Part shown: positions 44,307-52,338 of the stretch, piece by piece | How positions within the stretch are numbered: position 1 is the stretch's first letter | How the letters are laid out: every line of letters starts with the position of its first letter | Origin: Bacteroidota bacterium | GTDB lineage: Bacteria; Bacteroidota; Bacteroidia; Flavobacteriales_D; Crocinitomicaceae | Direction: 5' to 3' | Assembly: GCA_016192075.1 (NCBI GenBank) | Contig: JACPUU010000016.1 | Coordinates: 62,001 to 126,000 of the forward strand | DNA length: 64,000 bases | Notes under the pieces: generated by a model | What the model was told of the DNA's origin: nothing | Databases searched by the model: none | What the model saw: only the letters and a program-made list of their open reading frames with translations | Position numbers and translations under genes: made by a program

Positions 44307-44388
44307 CGATTTTTATTTGTGCGTTAGCTTTTAGCAGATCTCTCACGCCATTTCATTCGTTCGGGATCACAAGTCACAATAAAAACGC

Positions 44389-45087
44389 TTATGCTTTGTT
44401 CACCCTTAACTGAAACCCCATCTGGTGGTAAGTGTCAATAATAATTCGCGGTTCAGGTGCTAAATATTTGCGCAGTTTAGTAATGTAAACATCCATGCTG
44501 CGTTTGGTAAAATAGTTGGATTCATCCCATATTTTTTTCAGGGCTAAATCACGGGGCATTACTTTGTTTTCAAACTGGCAGAGCAGTTCAAGCAACAGCG
44601 ATTCTTTGGGAGAAAGTTTTTGCTCCGGTTCATTTTTGTAAACCAGTTTGCGTGAAACAGGGTAGAAACTGAAATTGCCCAGCGTATAAATTTCTTTTGA
44701 TTCGGGTAAGTTCTCTTCAGCCTGATACCGGTTGAGAATGGCTTTGATTTTGAGCAGCAATACTTCCGTGTCAAACGGTTTGGTCAGGTAATCATCAGCG
44801 CCTGATCTGTACCCTTCAATCAAATCTTCGCGTGCATTTTTTGCGGTGAGAAAGATAATAGGTGTTTTGGCTGATTTTTCTTTGATGCGCCTTGCCAGTG
44901 TAAAACCGTCCATGTTGGGCATCATAACATCCAGAATACATAAGTCAAAGGTTGATTGCATGTAGGCCGAATAGCCCAGGGCCCCGTTATTTTTCCAGTT
45001 TACTTCATAACCTGACAATTGCAGGTAATTGCAAAGTAATGAACCAAAATTCTCATCATCTTCAACCAATAAAAGTTTATGACTCAT
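44389..45087 (-). CDS. OmpR-family response regulator
   Basis: 232 residues. Receiver domain 3-118 with acidic pocket Glu9-Asp10-Asp11, phospho-acceptor Asp53 (LCILDVMMPNMDG), Thr in IIFLTAKNA and Lys in DYLTKPFDTEVL. The C-terminal winged helix (about 135-230: LGNFSFYPVSRKLV, LSPKESLLLELLCQFENKVMPRDLALKKIW, RSMDVYITKLRKYLAPEPRIIIDTYHQMGFQL) binds direct-repeat DNA. It overlaps the kinase gene by four bases (ATGA), so it is its cognate regulator. It resembles RprY-type regulators of Bacteroidota. Its target is probably the divergent gene at 46746, where a TTTAACC repeat lies. Confidence 0.96.
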   Translation of the reverse strand: MSHKLLLVEDDENFGSLLCNYLQLSGYEVNWKNNGALGYSAYMQSTFDLCILDVMMPNMDGFTLARRIKEKSAKTPIIFLTAKNAREDLIEGYRSGADDYLTKPFDTEVLLLKIKAILNRYQAEENLPESKEIYTLGNFSFYPVSRKLVYKNEPEQKLSPKESLLLELLCQFENKVMPRDLALKKIWDESNYFTKRSMDVYITKLRKYLAPEPRIIIDTYHQMGFQLRVNKA

Positions 45088-46613
45088 ACCAATGGAAATT
45101 GAATAATAACGGTAGTACCTCTTTTGAGTTCACTTACCAGTTCAATGCTGCCTTTCATTTCTTCAATAATAAAACGGGCGTAGGTAAGCCCCAGTCCAAA
45201 ACCTTTGGTGTTATGAATGTTCCCGGTTTCTGCCCGGTAAAAGGTGTCAAATACGCGTTTAACCTGCTGTGGTGTCATTCCAATACCAAAATCGCTGATC
45301 TGAATTTCGGCCAGGTTGCCTTTTTGGGCAAGTGTAATTTTCAGGGTTGGTTTTTCTTCTGAATATTTAATGCCATTTTCAATAATATTTGACAATGCCT
45401 GGTTGAGGTGATACGCACTTCCGCTTATGGATAATCCATCGGTAAGCGCGAGTTCCAGTGTGCCATTTTTACTTTGAATCAGCAGCTTCAGGTTGTGAAC
45501 GGCCTCGCGAATCAATGCTGGTAAATCGATGATTTCAGCAGGCAAAACCACGGCATCTTTTTCAAGCGCAGCCACTTCCAGAATGCGCTCCACATTTTGA
45601 TTCAGTTTTGATTTTTCTTCGTGAATGATTTGTACGTAATCGGTGATGCGTTTTGGATCATGAATAATGTTTGGGTGTATAATTGAATCCGCTGCCAGCG
45701 AAATAGAGGCAAGCGGTGTTTTGAATTCATGAGTCATGTTATTGATGAAGTCTGATTTGATCTGTGATATTTTTTTGTGTTTAACAATAAGCCGTACCGC
45801 AATTATGAAAACGGTCAGAACGATCAGGGTGAAAAGCGCAGACATAAAAATCATCAGGCGGATATCTGCCCAGATAATAGCAGTGTTATTTGGTAAATTG
45901 AGCTGGAGTATGTAACGCCCGGGATGAATCACATCATTCTTAAACAACGGAATTTTATACCTGAAATCGACCACTGAACCTGGTGAAATGACATAGTCTT
46001 TTTCCAGCGCATCATACACGCCCCATGTCATATTGGTGTCCAGCTGAACAGATTCAAATTCAGCCTTGAGTACGTGTTTAATGCGTGTACTGTCCAGTCG
46101 GACATCGTCTGAACCACCATTTGTCTCAAACCGGATACGGTCAAAAACGGTTCGCACTTCATCCAGTTTAATAAGTTCCTCTTCCAATTGTTGCAATTCA
46201 AAGCGCATGCTGTCAACATGTTCTTTGTGGTGAATGATTTCGGTATGGGAGACCGTAATGCTGTCATTGGCCTGATGCTGTGTGGTTGTAATCTGTACTT
46301 CCATTCGGTCGGGCGGAAACCCTGCTGCATGCATAATGGGCATGTGACGTGGAATAGCCGAATCGAAGCCAGCCTGAAACATCAGGCTGTCGTGAAGCTG
46401 AATATTAAAGTTTTCGTTTCCCGCAAAAAAAATCAATGCCCCCATTTCAGACAACTGAATATCTACATTGGAAATTGCCTGCACCACTTTGTTGTCAACC
46501 AGCTGCTGTTTTTCAGTTACTGATTTTTGAATCCAGGTGTATTGAATGAAAATAATTCCACCCAGGGCAAGAATCATCAATGCAATCAATATTGGAATGG
46601 TTTTTTTCTGCAT
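45084..46613 (-). CDS. Sensor histidine kinase with Met/His-rich periplasmic domain
   Basis: 509 residues. Transmembrane helices at about 6-26 and 250-275 enclose a periplasmic sensor of about 220 residues. The kinase core follows: H-box FINNMTHEFKTPLASISL (phospho-His), N-box LNQALSNIIENGIKYS, G1 ISDFGIGM and G2 GFGLGLTYA. Part of the sensor (about 88-136) is unusually rich in Met and His: RHMPIMHAAGFPPDRM, then TTTQHQANDS, HTEIIHHKEHVDSM. I prefer ATG 46613, which begins MQKKTIPILIALM; the frame also allows a start 24 bases upstream. It is co-transcribed with the response regulator and faces a Met/His-rich secreted protein. Metal sensing is inference. Confidence 0.92.
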   Translation of the reverse strand: MQKKTIPILIALMILALGGIIFIQYTWIQKSVTEKQQLVDNKVVQAISNVDIQLSEMGALIFFAGNENFNIQLHDSLMFQAGFDSAIPRHMPIMHAAGFPPDRMEVQITTTQHQANDSITVSHTEIIHHKEHVDSMRFELQQLEEELIKLDEVRTVFDRIRFETNGGSDDVRLDSTRIKHVLKAEFESVQLDTNMTWGVYDALEKDYVISPGSVVDFRYKIPLFKNDVIHPGRYILQLNLPNNTAIIWADIRLMIFMSALFTLIVLTVFIIAVRLIVKHKKISQIKSDFINNMTHEFKTPLASISLAADSIIHPNIIHDPKRITDYVQIIHEEKSKLNQNVERILEVAALEKDAVVLPAEIIDLPALIREAVHNLKLLIQSKNGTLELALTDGLSISGSAYHLNQALSNIIENGIKYSEEKPTLKITLAQKGNLAEIQISDFGIGMTPQQVKRVFDTFYRAETGNIHNTKGFGLGLTYARFIIEEMKGSIELVSELKRGTTVIIQFPLV

Positions 46614-46653
46614 AGTATCAAAAATACAGCGAAGCATACCCGGGGTACTGAAC

Positions 46654-46692
46654 TTTAACCTTTTTTAACCTCGCCTTAGGTTTTCTTTAACC
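46654..46692. promoter_or_regulatory. Phased TTTAACC repeat, candidate response-regulator site
   Basis: TTTAACC occurs at 46654-46660, 46664-46670 and 46686-46692; starts are 10 and 22 bases apart, close to one and two helical turns. OmpR-family regulators typically bind such phased direct repeats. It lies between the kinase and the divergent cargo gene, upstream of both. Between the second and third copies is the palindrome CCTTAGG (46674-46680). Confidence 0.5.
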
Positions 46693-46713
46693 CCCGTGCG
46701 GCAAGGCTACCCG

Positions 46714-46721
46714 TAATTTTG
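46714..46721 (+). promoter_or_regulatory. -7 promoter box of the Met/His-rich cargo gene
   Basis: TAATTTTG fits TAnnTTTG; the ATG is 25 bases downstream (46746). The TTTAACC repeat lies directly upstream, where an activator would sit, and no good -33 TTTG is present, as often at activator-dependent promoters. Confidence 0.42.
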
Positions 46722-46745
46722 GTTCATAAACTAAAGTCAATCGGT

Positions 46746-47774
46746 ATGAAAAAGAAATTTATAGCAGGCATTGGAATAATTGGTCTGGGAATTGTCCTCC
46801 TTTCCTTTGCAAATGGTGAAGAACCAAAAATGAAACGGTATGAAGTGATTCGTTCTGTGAACGGAAATGTGACGAGCTTTGACACGCTTGTTCCATCCAA
46901 CTCAACCTTTACCCCGGAGAATTACCTGGCACAACTGGGTTTTTCAGAAGACAAACACGTGGAAATAATTTTTTTACCGGCCATGCACGGGCACATGGCT
47001 ATGCCTTTTCCACACCCAATGCCAACCACAGACAGCGTATTTATTATGAATTTCACGGGGGGCTCTGAGATGATGGATTCGATGGTGATGTTTGAGATAA
47101 ACATGGATGAGGAGCATGCAAAACTGATGGAAGAAATGGGGCACGGGCAGGTCATTATTGAAAAGAATATGGTTATCAGACAAGGTGATTCAATAAACGG
47201 TGAGCTGGAAGAAATTGAGGAATTCATGCGTACCATTGAAATTGAAATGGGTGATATGCCACACCCGGGTTGTCCTGATTCAGCAATGATCCTGATGCAT
47301 ACCGTTGTGATGGGCGGCCCTGATGCTGACTCAATGCACCAGAAAATGATGCAAATGCATACTTCCGGCGATCCGGCATTTGAGCGTCATATCGAAGACG
47401 GTCATACCAAAATGGATTTTATGGTGTTTGGTGATGAAAAGGATTTTACACTTTTAATTGTCAGTGACGGCGGCGCAGTTTCTCCAAAATCACAAATGCA
47501 GATTGAAACAGTGGAGGCGACAGACAATGTCTTTAAACTCTATCCAAATCCGGCAGACAAAGAAGTAGCGGTACAGTTGAATTTTGAAGAAAAAGCAACA
47601 ACCACTTTAACCGTTTCTGATTCAAACGGCAAAGTAGTGATGCAATTAAACCTGGGCGAATTTTCGGGCAATTATACGCAGGCAATTGATGTATCCAAAT
47701 GGAGCAAAGGCATCTATTTTGTAAACATTGATCGCCCGGGAATGAAACTGGTAGAGAAATTGGTGGTAGAATAA
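46746..47774 (+). CDS. Met/His-rich secreted protein with T9SS sorting domain
   Basis: 342 residues. Signal peptide or N-terminal helix at about 5-22 (FIAGIGIIGLGIVLLSFANG). The mature region is exceptionally Met- and His-rich: MHGHMAMPFPHPM at 80-92, further Met near 109-115, EEHAKLMEEMGHGQ near 122-135, and SMHQKMMQMHTSGDPAFERH near 197-215. The last 80 residues form the T9SS type A domain (VFKLYPNPADKEVAVQL, VSDSNGKVVMQLNL, WSKGIYFVNI, VEKLVVE). I start at ATG 46746; an in-frame start at 46719 adds nine residues. The Met/His clusters resemble copper-binding motifs; a role in metal binding at the cell surface is inference. It is divergent from the two-component system. Confidence 0.85.
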   Translation: MKKKFIAGIGIIGLGIVLLSFANGEEPKMKRYEVIRSVNGNVTSFDTLVPSNSTFTPENYLAQLGFSEDKHVEIIFLPAMHGHMAMPFPHPMPTTDSVFIMNFTGGSEMMDSMVMFEINMDEEHAKLMEEMGHGQVIIEKNMVIRQGDSINGELEEIEEFMRTIEIEMGDMPHPGCPDSAMILMHTVVMGGPDADSMHQKMMQMHTSGDPAFERHIEDGHTKMDFMVFGDEKDFTLLIVSDGGAVSPKSQMQIETVEATDNVFKLYPNPADKEVAVQLNFEEKATTTLTVSDSNGKVVMQLNLGEFSGNYTQAIDVSKWSKGIYFVNIDRPGMKLVEKLVVE

Positions 47775-47821
47775 AAATTCCATTCAAAAGAGGCTTAAGC
47801 AAGCACGTAGATTTTTCATGG

Positions 47822-47859
47822 AAAACCCCGTCATTCAGCAATGAATGATGGGGTTTTTT
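47822..47859. terminator. Bidirectional terminator
   Basis: AACCCCGTCATTCA (47824-47837) pairs with TGAATGATGGGGTT (47842-47855), one wobble, loop GCAA, preceded by A and followed by T runs. It lies between the convergent Met/His-rich cargo gene and the next T9SS cargo gene. Confidence 0.88.
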
Positions 47860-47894
47860 ATACGAGGCTGTCAGAAAGTTGTTTTGAATTTTTT

Positions 47895-49442
47895 CTATTT
47901 CTGAATTTCAACCCGTTTATAGGTAACACCCGTTTCTGTGCGCAGTTCAAAAATATAAATACCGTTATTCAAATTAAGATTTACCTGGCCGGATGGATCT
48001 GTTTGAACATTTGCCTGAATGACTCTTCCCTCAAGATCAAAGACCGACAGCACAATGACCTCTTCACTCTGAATGGTAAAACTTCCGCCGGATGGATTTG
48101 GGTAAACTGCAATTTGTGAAGCTGGTTCATTTGTTTGGTTATCCAAAAGAATCTGGTTGCATGGCTGAATGTTGTCGTTGTAATAATTCTGTACAAAATC
48201 AGCTGTGTTCAAAAGTTCATTTACATTTTCCAGGTTATTTCCGGTTTCCTGGTTGAAGACAAAAGCAACGTCATAGCAAAGGTTTCCCTGCGGATAAAAA
48301 ATGGTTTCTTTGGAAGCTATCAGAACTCGCCTGTCAGAGGGTACATTACCTTCATTTGCTTCTGTCCAACCGGTATTTGTATACGGGTTTCCGGAGTAAA
48401 TAAATTTGGTAGGTGTTGTTCCGTTCATCAAGAGTGTACCGTCCAGATAATGTGCTTGCAACAGTTGGTCGTAATCGCTTGTCGTGTTTGGGTTTCCCAT
48501 CGGCCCACTGCTGTTATTAAATGACATAATTGCACCGGCAGCGTCATTGAGTAATTTGGCTCCAAATGCGGGCGGATTTGTACCATAACCCGGCTGCCCG
48601 TTTGCCGGTTCATCGTTGGCGTCACCGTTGTAGCCATAGGCTAAGCTCCTGGCTGAATCGCATCCAATGAAATCATCCATCGGATTTCCAATGTCTGTAT
48701 CCATAAAAAGGCCAAATCTGAAACTATAGTAAGATGACGTTCTTCTGTTATATAGTTTGACATTTAAAAAGGTGGTATTATTCAAATCATCGGTTGTTGC
48801 ATACTGGTAAAACATGGCATGAATTTCAGCGCCAAAAGGCGTTCCGCCGGTTTGTGTGTGTACGCCTGCCTCATCGTTCATAATAACATAAACCGCTTCA
48901 TCACCTTGTATATAGGGAAAATCACCATCCATGGGATTGTATAGCTGATCACCATTCACATCTGCGTAAGGGGCCAGCTGCGCAGCCACTCCTTCTGTTG
49001 TATTTCCGTTTCCCGGCCAGTTTGCAATTGCCGGATCGGGTGTATAACCCACAGTGGTGTAATTGGCTACGTGGTAATTGACCTGCGCACGGGTCACTTT
49101 CCAAATGGAATTGGTGAAATTGTCAGTATAGTAAGCTGAATTGTAATTATCAGAAACAGGCCCCGGAAAAAAATCGTCGCCAACGCCGTATGTATTACAG
49201 GCAGCATAAAGGTAACCGTTCATATCTACGGCGGTCATCCAAAACGAGGTGGTGTATGCAACGTGGTTTCCTGAACCGGCCGGTATTTCACAACCTGACA
49301 TGGCATTTGCAACATCACTGAAAAAGATACCATCATCACGTAGCATAACATCGGTATTGTTTGCATCAAGGTGCATGTAAGTTTGTGAATGGGCGCAGGT
49401 GAAAATGATCACGCATGCCGAAAGGAGAATTAAAATTTTCAT
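47895..49442 (-). CDS. Secreted protein with T9SS type A sorting domain
   Basis: 515 residues. Signal peptide MKILILLSACVIIFTCAHSQ; the Cys near residue 16 is not in a convincing lipobox. The mature part opens TYMHLDANNTDVMLRDDGIFF and contains TSFWMTAVDMNGYLYAACNTYG, DVNGDQLYNPMDGDFPYIQGDEAVYVIMNDE and FRFGLFMDTDIGNPMDDFIGCD, an extracellular domain repeatedly seen in Bacteroidota with no function known to me. The T9SS type A domain is about 440-515 (QIAVYPNPSGGSFTIQ, VFDLEGRVIQ, LNNGIYIFELRT, YKRVEIQK). I chose ATG 49442 because it begins the signal peptide; the frame extends to 49493. The DVNGDQLYNPMDGD loop looks like a Ca-binding site. Confidence 0.85.
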   Translation of the reverse strand: MKILILLSACVIIFTCAHSQTYMHLDANNTDVMLRDDGIFFSDVANAMSGCEIPAGSGNHVAYTTSFWMTAVDMNGYLYAACNTYGVGDDFFPGPVSDNYNSAYYTDNFTNSIWKVTRAQVNYHVANYTTVGYTPDPAIANWPGNGNTTEGVAAQLAPYADVNGDQLYNPMDGDFPYIQGDEAVYVIMNDEAGVHTQTGGTPFGAEIHAMFYQYATTDDLNNTTFLNVKLYNRRTSSYYSFRFGLFMDTDIGNPMDDFIGCDSARSLAYGYNGDANDEPANGQPGYGTNPPAFGAKLLNDAAGAIMSFNNSSGPMGNPNTTSDYDQLLQAHYLDGTLLMNGTTPTKFIYSGNPYTNTGWTEANEGNVPSDRRVLIASKETIFYPQGNLCYDVAFVFNQETGNNLENVNELLNTADFVQNYYNDNIQPCNQILLDNQTNEPASQIAVYPNPSGGSFTIQSEEVIVLSVFDLEGRVIQANVQTDPSGQVNLNLNNGIYIFELRTETGVTYKRVEIQK

Positions 49443-49668
49443 AAATGTCAGGTTTGATGCTGTAAAACTAGTTCGGCTTTTTCCGCTGCGCAATCTGATC
49501 AGGTATAGCTTTGGTTATTTTTATAGCAGTCAGAGTTTTTTCAGTATAATTCGTAGCGCATAAAAAAATGAAAGACTACCTGGCATTGCCCGGTATGGAT
49601 TACATCCTGATTCCGCATGGCATTCTTCAAATCTTTCTTATTTTTGCTTCAAACTAAAACCAGATAAA

Positions 49669-50550
49669 ATGAAAGCATACGTTTTTCCGGGTCAGGGAGC
49701 GCAGTTTGTGGGAATGGGAAAAGACCTTTATGATAATTCACCGCTTGCCAAAGAGCTCTTTGAAAAGGCCAATGAAATTTTAGGTTTCCGGATCACGGAC
49801 AGCATGTTTTCAGGCACAGAAGAAGATCTGAAACAAACCAAGGTAACCCAGCCAGCCGTTTTTTTACATTCGGTGATACTGGCCAAAGTATTGGGTGATA
49901 ATTTTAAACCGCAAATGGTTGCCGGGCATTCTTTGGGTGAACTTTCTGCTTTGGTTGCAAATGGTGTTCTTCAGTTTGAAGATGGGTTAAGACTGGTTTC
50001 AAAACGGGCGCTTGCTATGCAAAAAGCCTGTGAAGCGGTACCTTCAACCATGGCAGCCATTTTAGGACTTGAAGATGAAGTTATTGAAAAAATCTGTGCA
50101 ACTATTGATGGTGTCGTCGTCCCTGCCAACTACAATAGCCCGGGTCAGCTGGTTATTTCCGGATCAATTCCGGCGGTTGAAGTTGCTTGCGCAAAACTGA
50201 CTGAAGCAGGTGCAAAACGCGCCATGATTTTACCGGTTGGCGGTGCATTTCACTCTCCGTTGATGGAACCCGCCCGTGAAGAATTGGCTGCAGCTATTGA
50301 AGCTACCCATTTTGCAAATCCGGTTTGCCCGGTATACCAGAATGTCAATGCAAAAGCAGTAACTGATCCGGCAGAGATTAAAAAGAACCTGGTGGCACAG
50401 TTAACAGCCCCGGTAAAATGGACCCAGATCATGAACCAGATGATTGCTGATGGATGTACATCTGTTGTTGAAGTAGGTCCCGGGAAAGTATTACAAGGAC
50501 TTTTCAAAAAAGTAGACCGCGCCTTTCCAACAGAAAGTGCGGCACTCTGA
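49669..50550 (+). CDS. fabD: Malonyl-CoA:ACP transacylase
   Basis: 293 residues. MKAYVFPGQGAQFVGMGKDLY at the N-terminus, the nucleophile Ser88 in VAGHSLGELSALV, Arg in LRLVSKRALAMQKA, catalytic His in LPVGGAFHSPLMEPA, and GPGKVLQGLFKKV at the C-terminus are all family motifs. FabD transfers malonyl from CoA to acyl-carrier protein for fatty-acid elongation in the cytoplasm. It is alone; no other fab gene neighbours it. TATTTTTG at 49639-49646 could be its -7 box. A 29-residue open frame upstream (49568-49657) overlaps that box and is not annotated. Confidence 0.97.
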   Translation: MKAYVFPGQGAQFVGMGKDLYDNSPLAKELFEKANEILGFRITDSMFSGTEEDLKQTKVTQPAVFLHSVILAKVLGDNFKPQMVAGHSLGELSALVANGVLQFEDGLRLVSKRALAMQKACEAVPSTMAAILGLEDEVIEKICATIDGVVVPANYNSPGQLVISGSIPAVEVACAKLTEAGAKRAMILPVGGAFHSPLMEPAREELAAAIEATHFANPVCPVYQNVNAKAVTDPAEIKKNLVAQLTAPVKWTQIMNQMIADGCTSVVEVGPGKVLQGLFKKVDRAFPTESAAL

Positions 50551-50570
50551 TCAAGTATTGTATTTTAGTG

Positions 50571-50603
50571 AAAAAACCGGGTTCTTGTGTTCCCGGTTTT
50601 TTT
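50571..50603 (+). terminator. Terminator after fabD
   Basis: AAAAACCGGG (50572-50581) pairs with CCCGGTTTTT (50592-50601), loop of ten bases, then T. It lies 21 bases after the stop. Confidence 0.88.
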
Positions 50604-50826
50604 GTTTGGAGTCTCTGCTGTTTTAAAGTGACTGAGCGGAATGATATCCTTTTTTTAATTTGAGATGGGTTGGCGGCCAAAAACGTTTAGTCACCGGTGC
50701 ACCATTGCTGCTGTCAGGTGGTTCCGCCTTTGCAGGGGAAAAGGTCATGCGCTGAAATGACCAGAATTAGTTTTCTTTTTTTGGTGAATTGAGACCTTCG
50801 GCTTTTAATTGAAATAACCCAACAAA

Positions 50827-51222
50827 ATGACAAATAAAGAACACGCTGAAGCAAGAACGGCTTGGCCAATGGGTTTTGACGTTTTTGCTGCCACGCTTGA
50901 CAACCTCATTGAAGGTTTTCAGCTGATTGGTATGGACTGGCGTTATAAATATGTGAACACAACGGTGCTCCGCCAGGCAGGCGTTAAATCAAAAAGTGAT
51001 CTTTTGGGATACACCATGCAGGAAAAATATCCGGGAATTGAACATACAGTCATGTTTGCCGCTTTGGAAAAAGCCATGTATGAAGGCATTTCATCCAATA
51101 TTGAAAATAAGTTTGTTTATCCTGACGGAACCATGCGCTGGTATGAACTCAGAATTCAACCTGTGCTAACGGGTATTTTTGTACTTTCGATTGATATCAC
51201 GGATCGTAAAAAACAAAATTAA
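50827..51222 (+). CDS. Stand-alone PAS domain protein
   Basis: 131 residues comprising a single PAS domain (about 20-128): FDVFAATLDNLIEGFQLIGMDWRYKYVNTTVLRQAG, LLGYTMQEKYPG, ALEKAMYEGISSNIENKF, YPDGTMRWYELRIQPVLTGIFVLSIDITDRKKQ. PAS domains bind small ligands or mediate protein contacts. No output domain, kinase or regulator is fused or adjacent, and no signal peptide exists, so it would act in trans in the cytoplasm. It lies 276 bases after fabD; apart from the terminator I see nothing in that gap. It could be the sensor half of a system encoded elsewhere, or a remnant of a longer histidine kinase. Confidence 0.85.
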   Translation: MTNKEHAEARTAWPMGFDVFAATLDNLIEGFQLIGMDWRYKYVNTTVLRQAGVKSKSDLLGYTMQEKYPGIEHTVMFAALEKAMYEGISSNIENKFVYPDGTMRWYELRIQPVLTGIFVLSIDITDRKKQN

Positions 51223-51344
51223 TCAGGGTTGTCTGACCGTATTCACGGTATTATCAAGCGTTATTTTTTAACAATTTACTGATGTGGGGTTTTTCCTGAT
51301 TTGTTTGAGGAATCACTACATTCGTATCATAAAATCAAGCGCGT

Positions 51345-52268
51345 ATGCAAACTATTTTGGGAGCTAACGGAACCATTGGTAAGGTTCTGGCTAAAGAACT
51401 ATCTACCTACACATCCGGCATCCGGCTGGTAAGCCGCAATCCAAAAAAAGTGAATGAGACAGATGAATTGTTTCCCGCTGATTTGTCTGACGCATCCCAG
51501 GTTGAAAAAGCAATTGCCGGTTCTGACGTGGTATACCTGGTTGTTGGGTTTGACTATAAAACCAGTGTCTGGCAGCGGAACTGGCCGCAACTGATGAAGG
51601 CTACGATTGATGCGTGCAGCAAGCACAAGGCTAAACTGGTTTTTTTTGACAATGTCTACCTCTATGATCCGGCCGGCATGTCACACATGACAGAAGAAAG
51701 TCTGGTAAATCCTTCAAGTAAAAAAGGGGCTGTGCGCAAACAAATTGCTGAAATGCTGATGACCGCGGTAAAGGATGGAAAACTGCAGGGTCTGATTGCC
51801 CGGTCAGCTGATTTTTACGGCCCTGAAAATGACAAAAGTTTTTTGATGGAGGTGGTTTATAAAAAATTTCTGCAAAAGAAAAAGGCTAACTGGTTTATGG
51901 ATGCAACCAAAATTCATTCGTTTACCTATACACCCGATGCCGCAAAAGCAACAGCACTTTTAGGTAATACACCGGATGCGTATAACCAGGTCTGGCATTT
52001 GCCAACAGATTCTGCCAGGCTGACGGGTAAAGAAATGATTGCACTTTTTGCCGCTGAAATGCACGTGCCCGCATCGTATTCTGTTTTATCAATGTTTATG
52101 TTAAAACTGGCAGGCATCTTTGTTCCGCTGTTGCGTGAAATGCCTGAAATGATGTATCAGTATGACCGTGATTACTTTTTTGATTCATCCAAATTTGACA
52201 AACGGTTTTCGTTCAAAACTACCCGGTACATGGATGGCGTTAAAACCATTGTCGCATCTGGCAAATAA
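51345..52268 (+). CDS. NAD(P)-dependent epimerase/dehydratase-like protein (atypical/extended SDR)
   Basis: 307 residues with the Rossmann start MQTILGANGTIGKVLAKEL (GxxGxxG: GANGTIG), an acidic strand SDVVYLVVGF, and VFFDNVYLYDP in place of the usual YxxxK region. GLIARSADFYGPENDKSF and KIHSFTYTPDAAKATALLGN correspond to the substrate loops of extended SDRs. The catalytic Tyr-x3-Lys is not evident, so it may be an atypical, NmrA-like or isoprenoid-type member. Cytoplasmic. It is flanked by a PAS protein and a T9SS cargo gene on the same strand, with no operon partner that defines a pathway. Confidence 0.85.
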   Translation: MQTILGANGTIGKVLAKELSTYTSGIRLVSRNPKKVNETDELFPADLSDASQVEKAIAGSDVVYLVVGFDYKTSVWQRNWPQLMKATIDACSKHKAKLVFFDNVYLYDPAGMSHMTEESLVNPSSKKGAVRKQIAEMLMTAVKDGKLQGLIARSADFYGPENDKSFLMEVVYKKFLQKKKANWFMDATKIHSFTYTPDAAKATALLGNTPDAYNQVWHLPTDSARLTGKEMIALFAAEMHVPASYSVLSMFMLKLAGIFVPLLREMPEMMYQYDRDYFFDSSKFDKRFSFKTTRYMDGVKTIVASGK

Positions 52269-52338
52269 ATCACGGTGCAGCCTGTTTTGTGATTTGGGCT
52301 GAACCCGGTTTTTGTATCTTCATTTGAAACAAGCAACT

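Noticed and set aside
46613-46637. Eight-residue upstream extension of the sensor kinase
   Set aside because: The first transmembrane helix starts right after MQKKTIPIL; the longer start adds residues with no family support.
49568-49657. 29-residue hydrophobic open frame upstream of fabD
   Set aside because: It overlaps the likely -7 box of fabD (49639-49646) and has no repeat, motif or terminator support; too short to claim.
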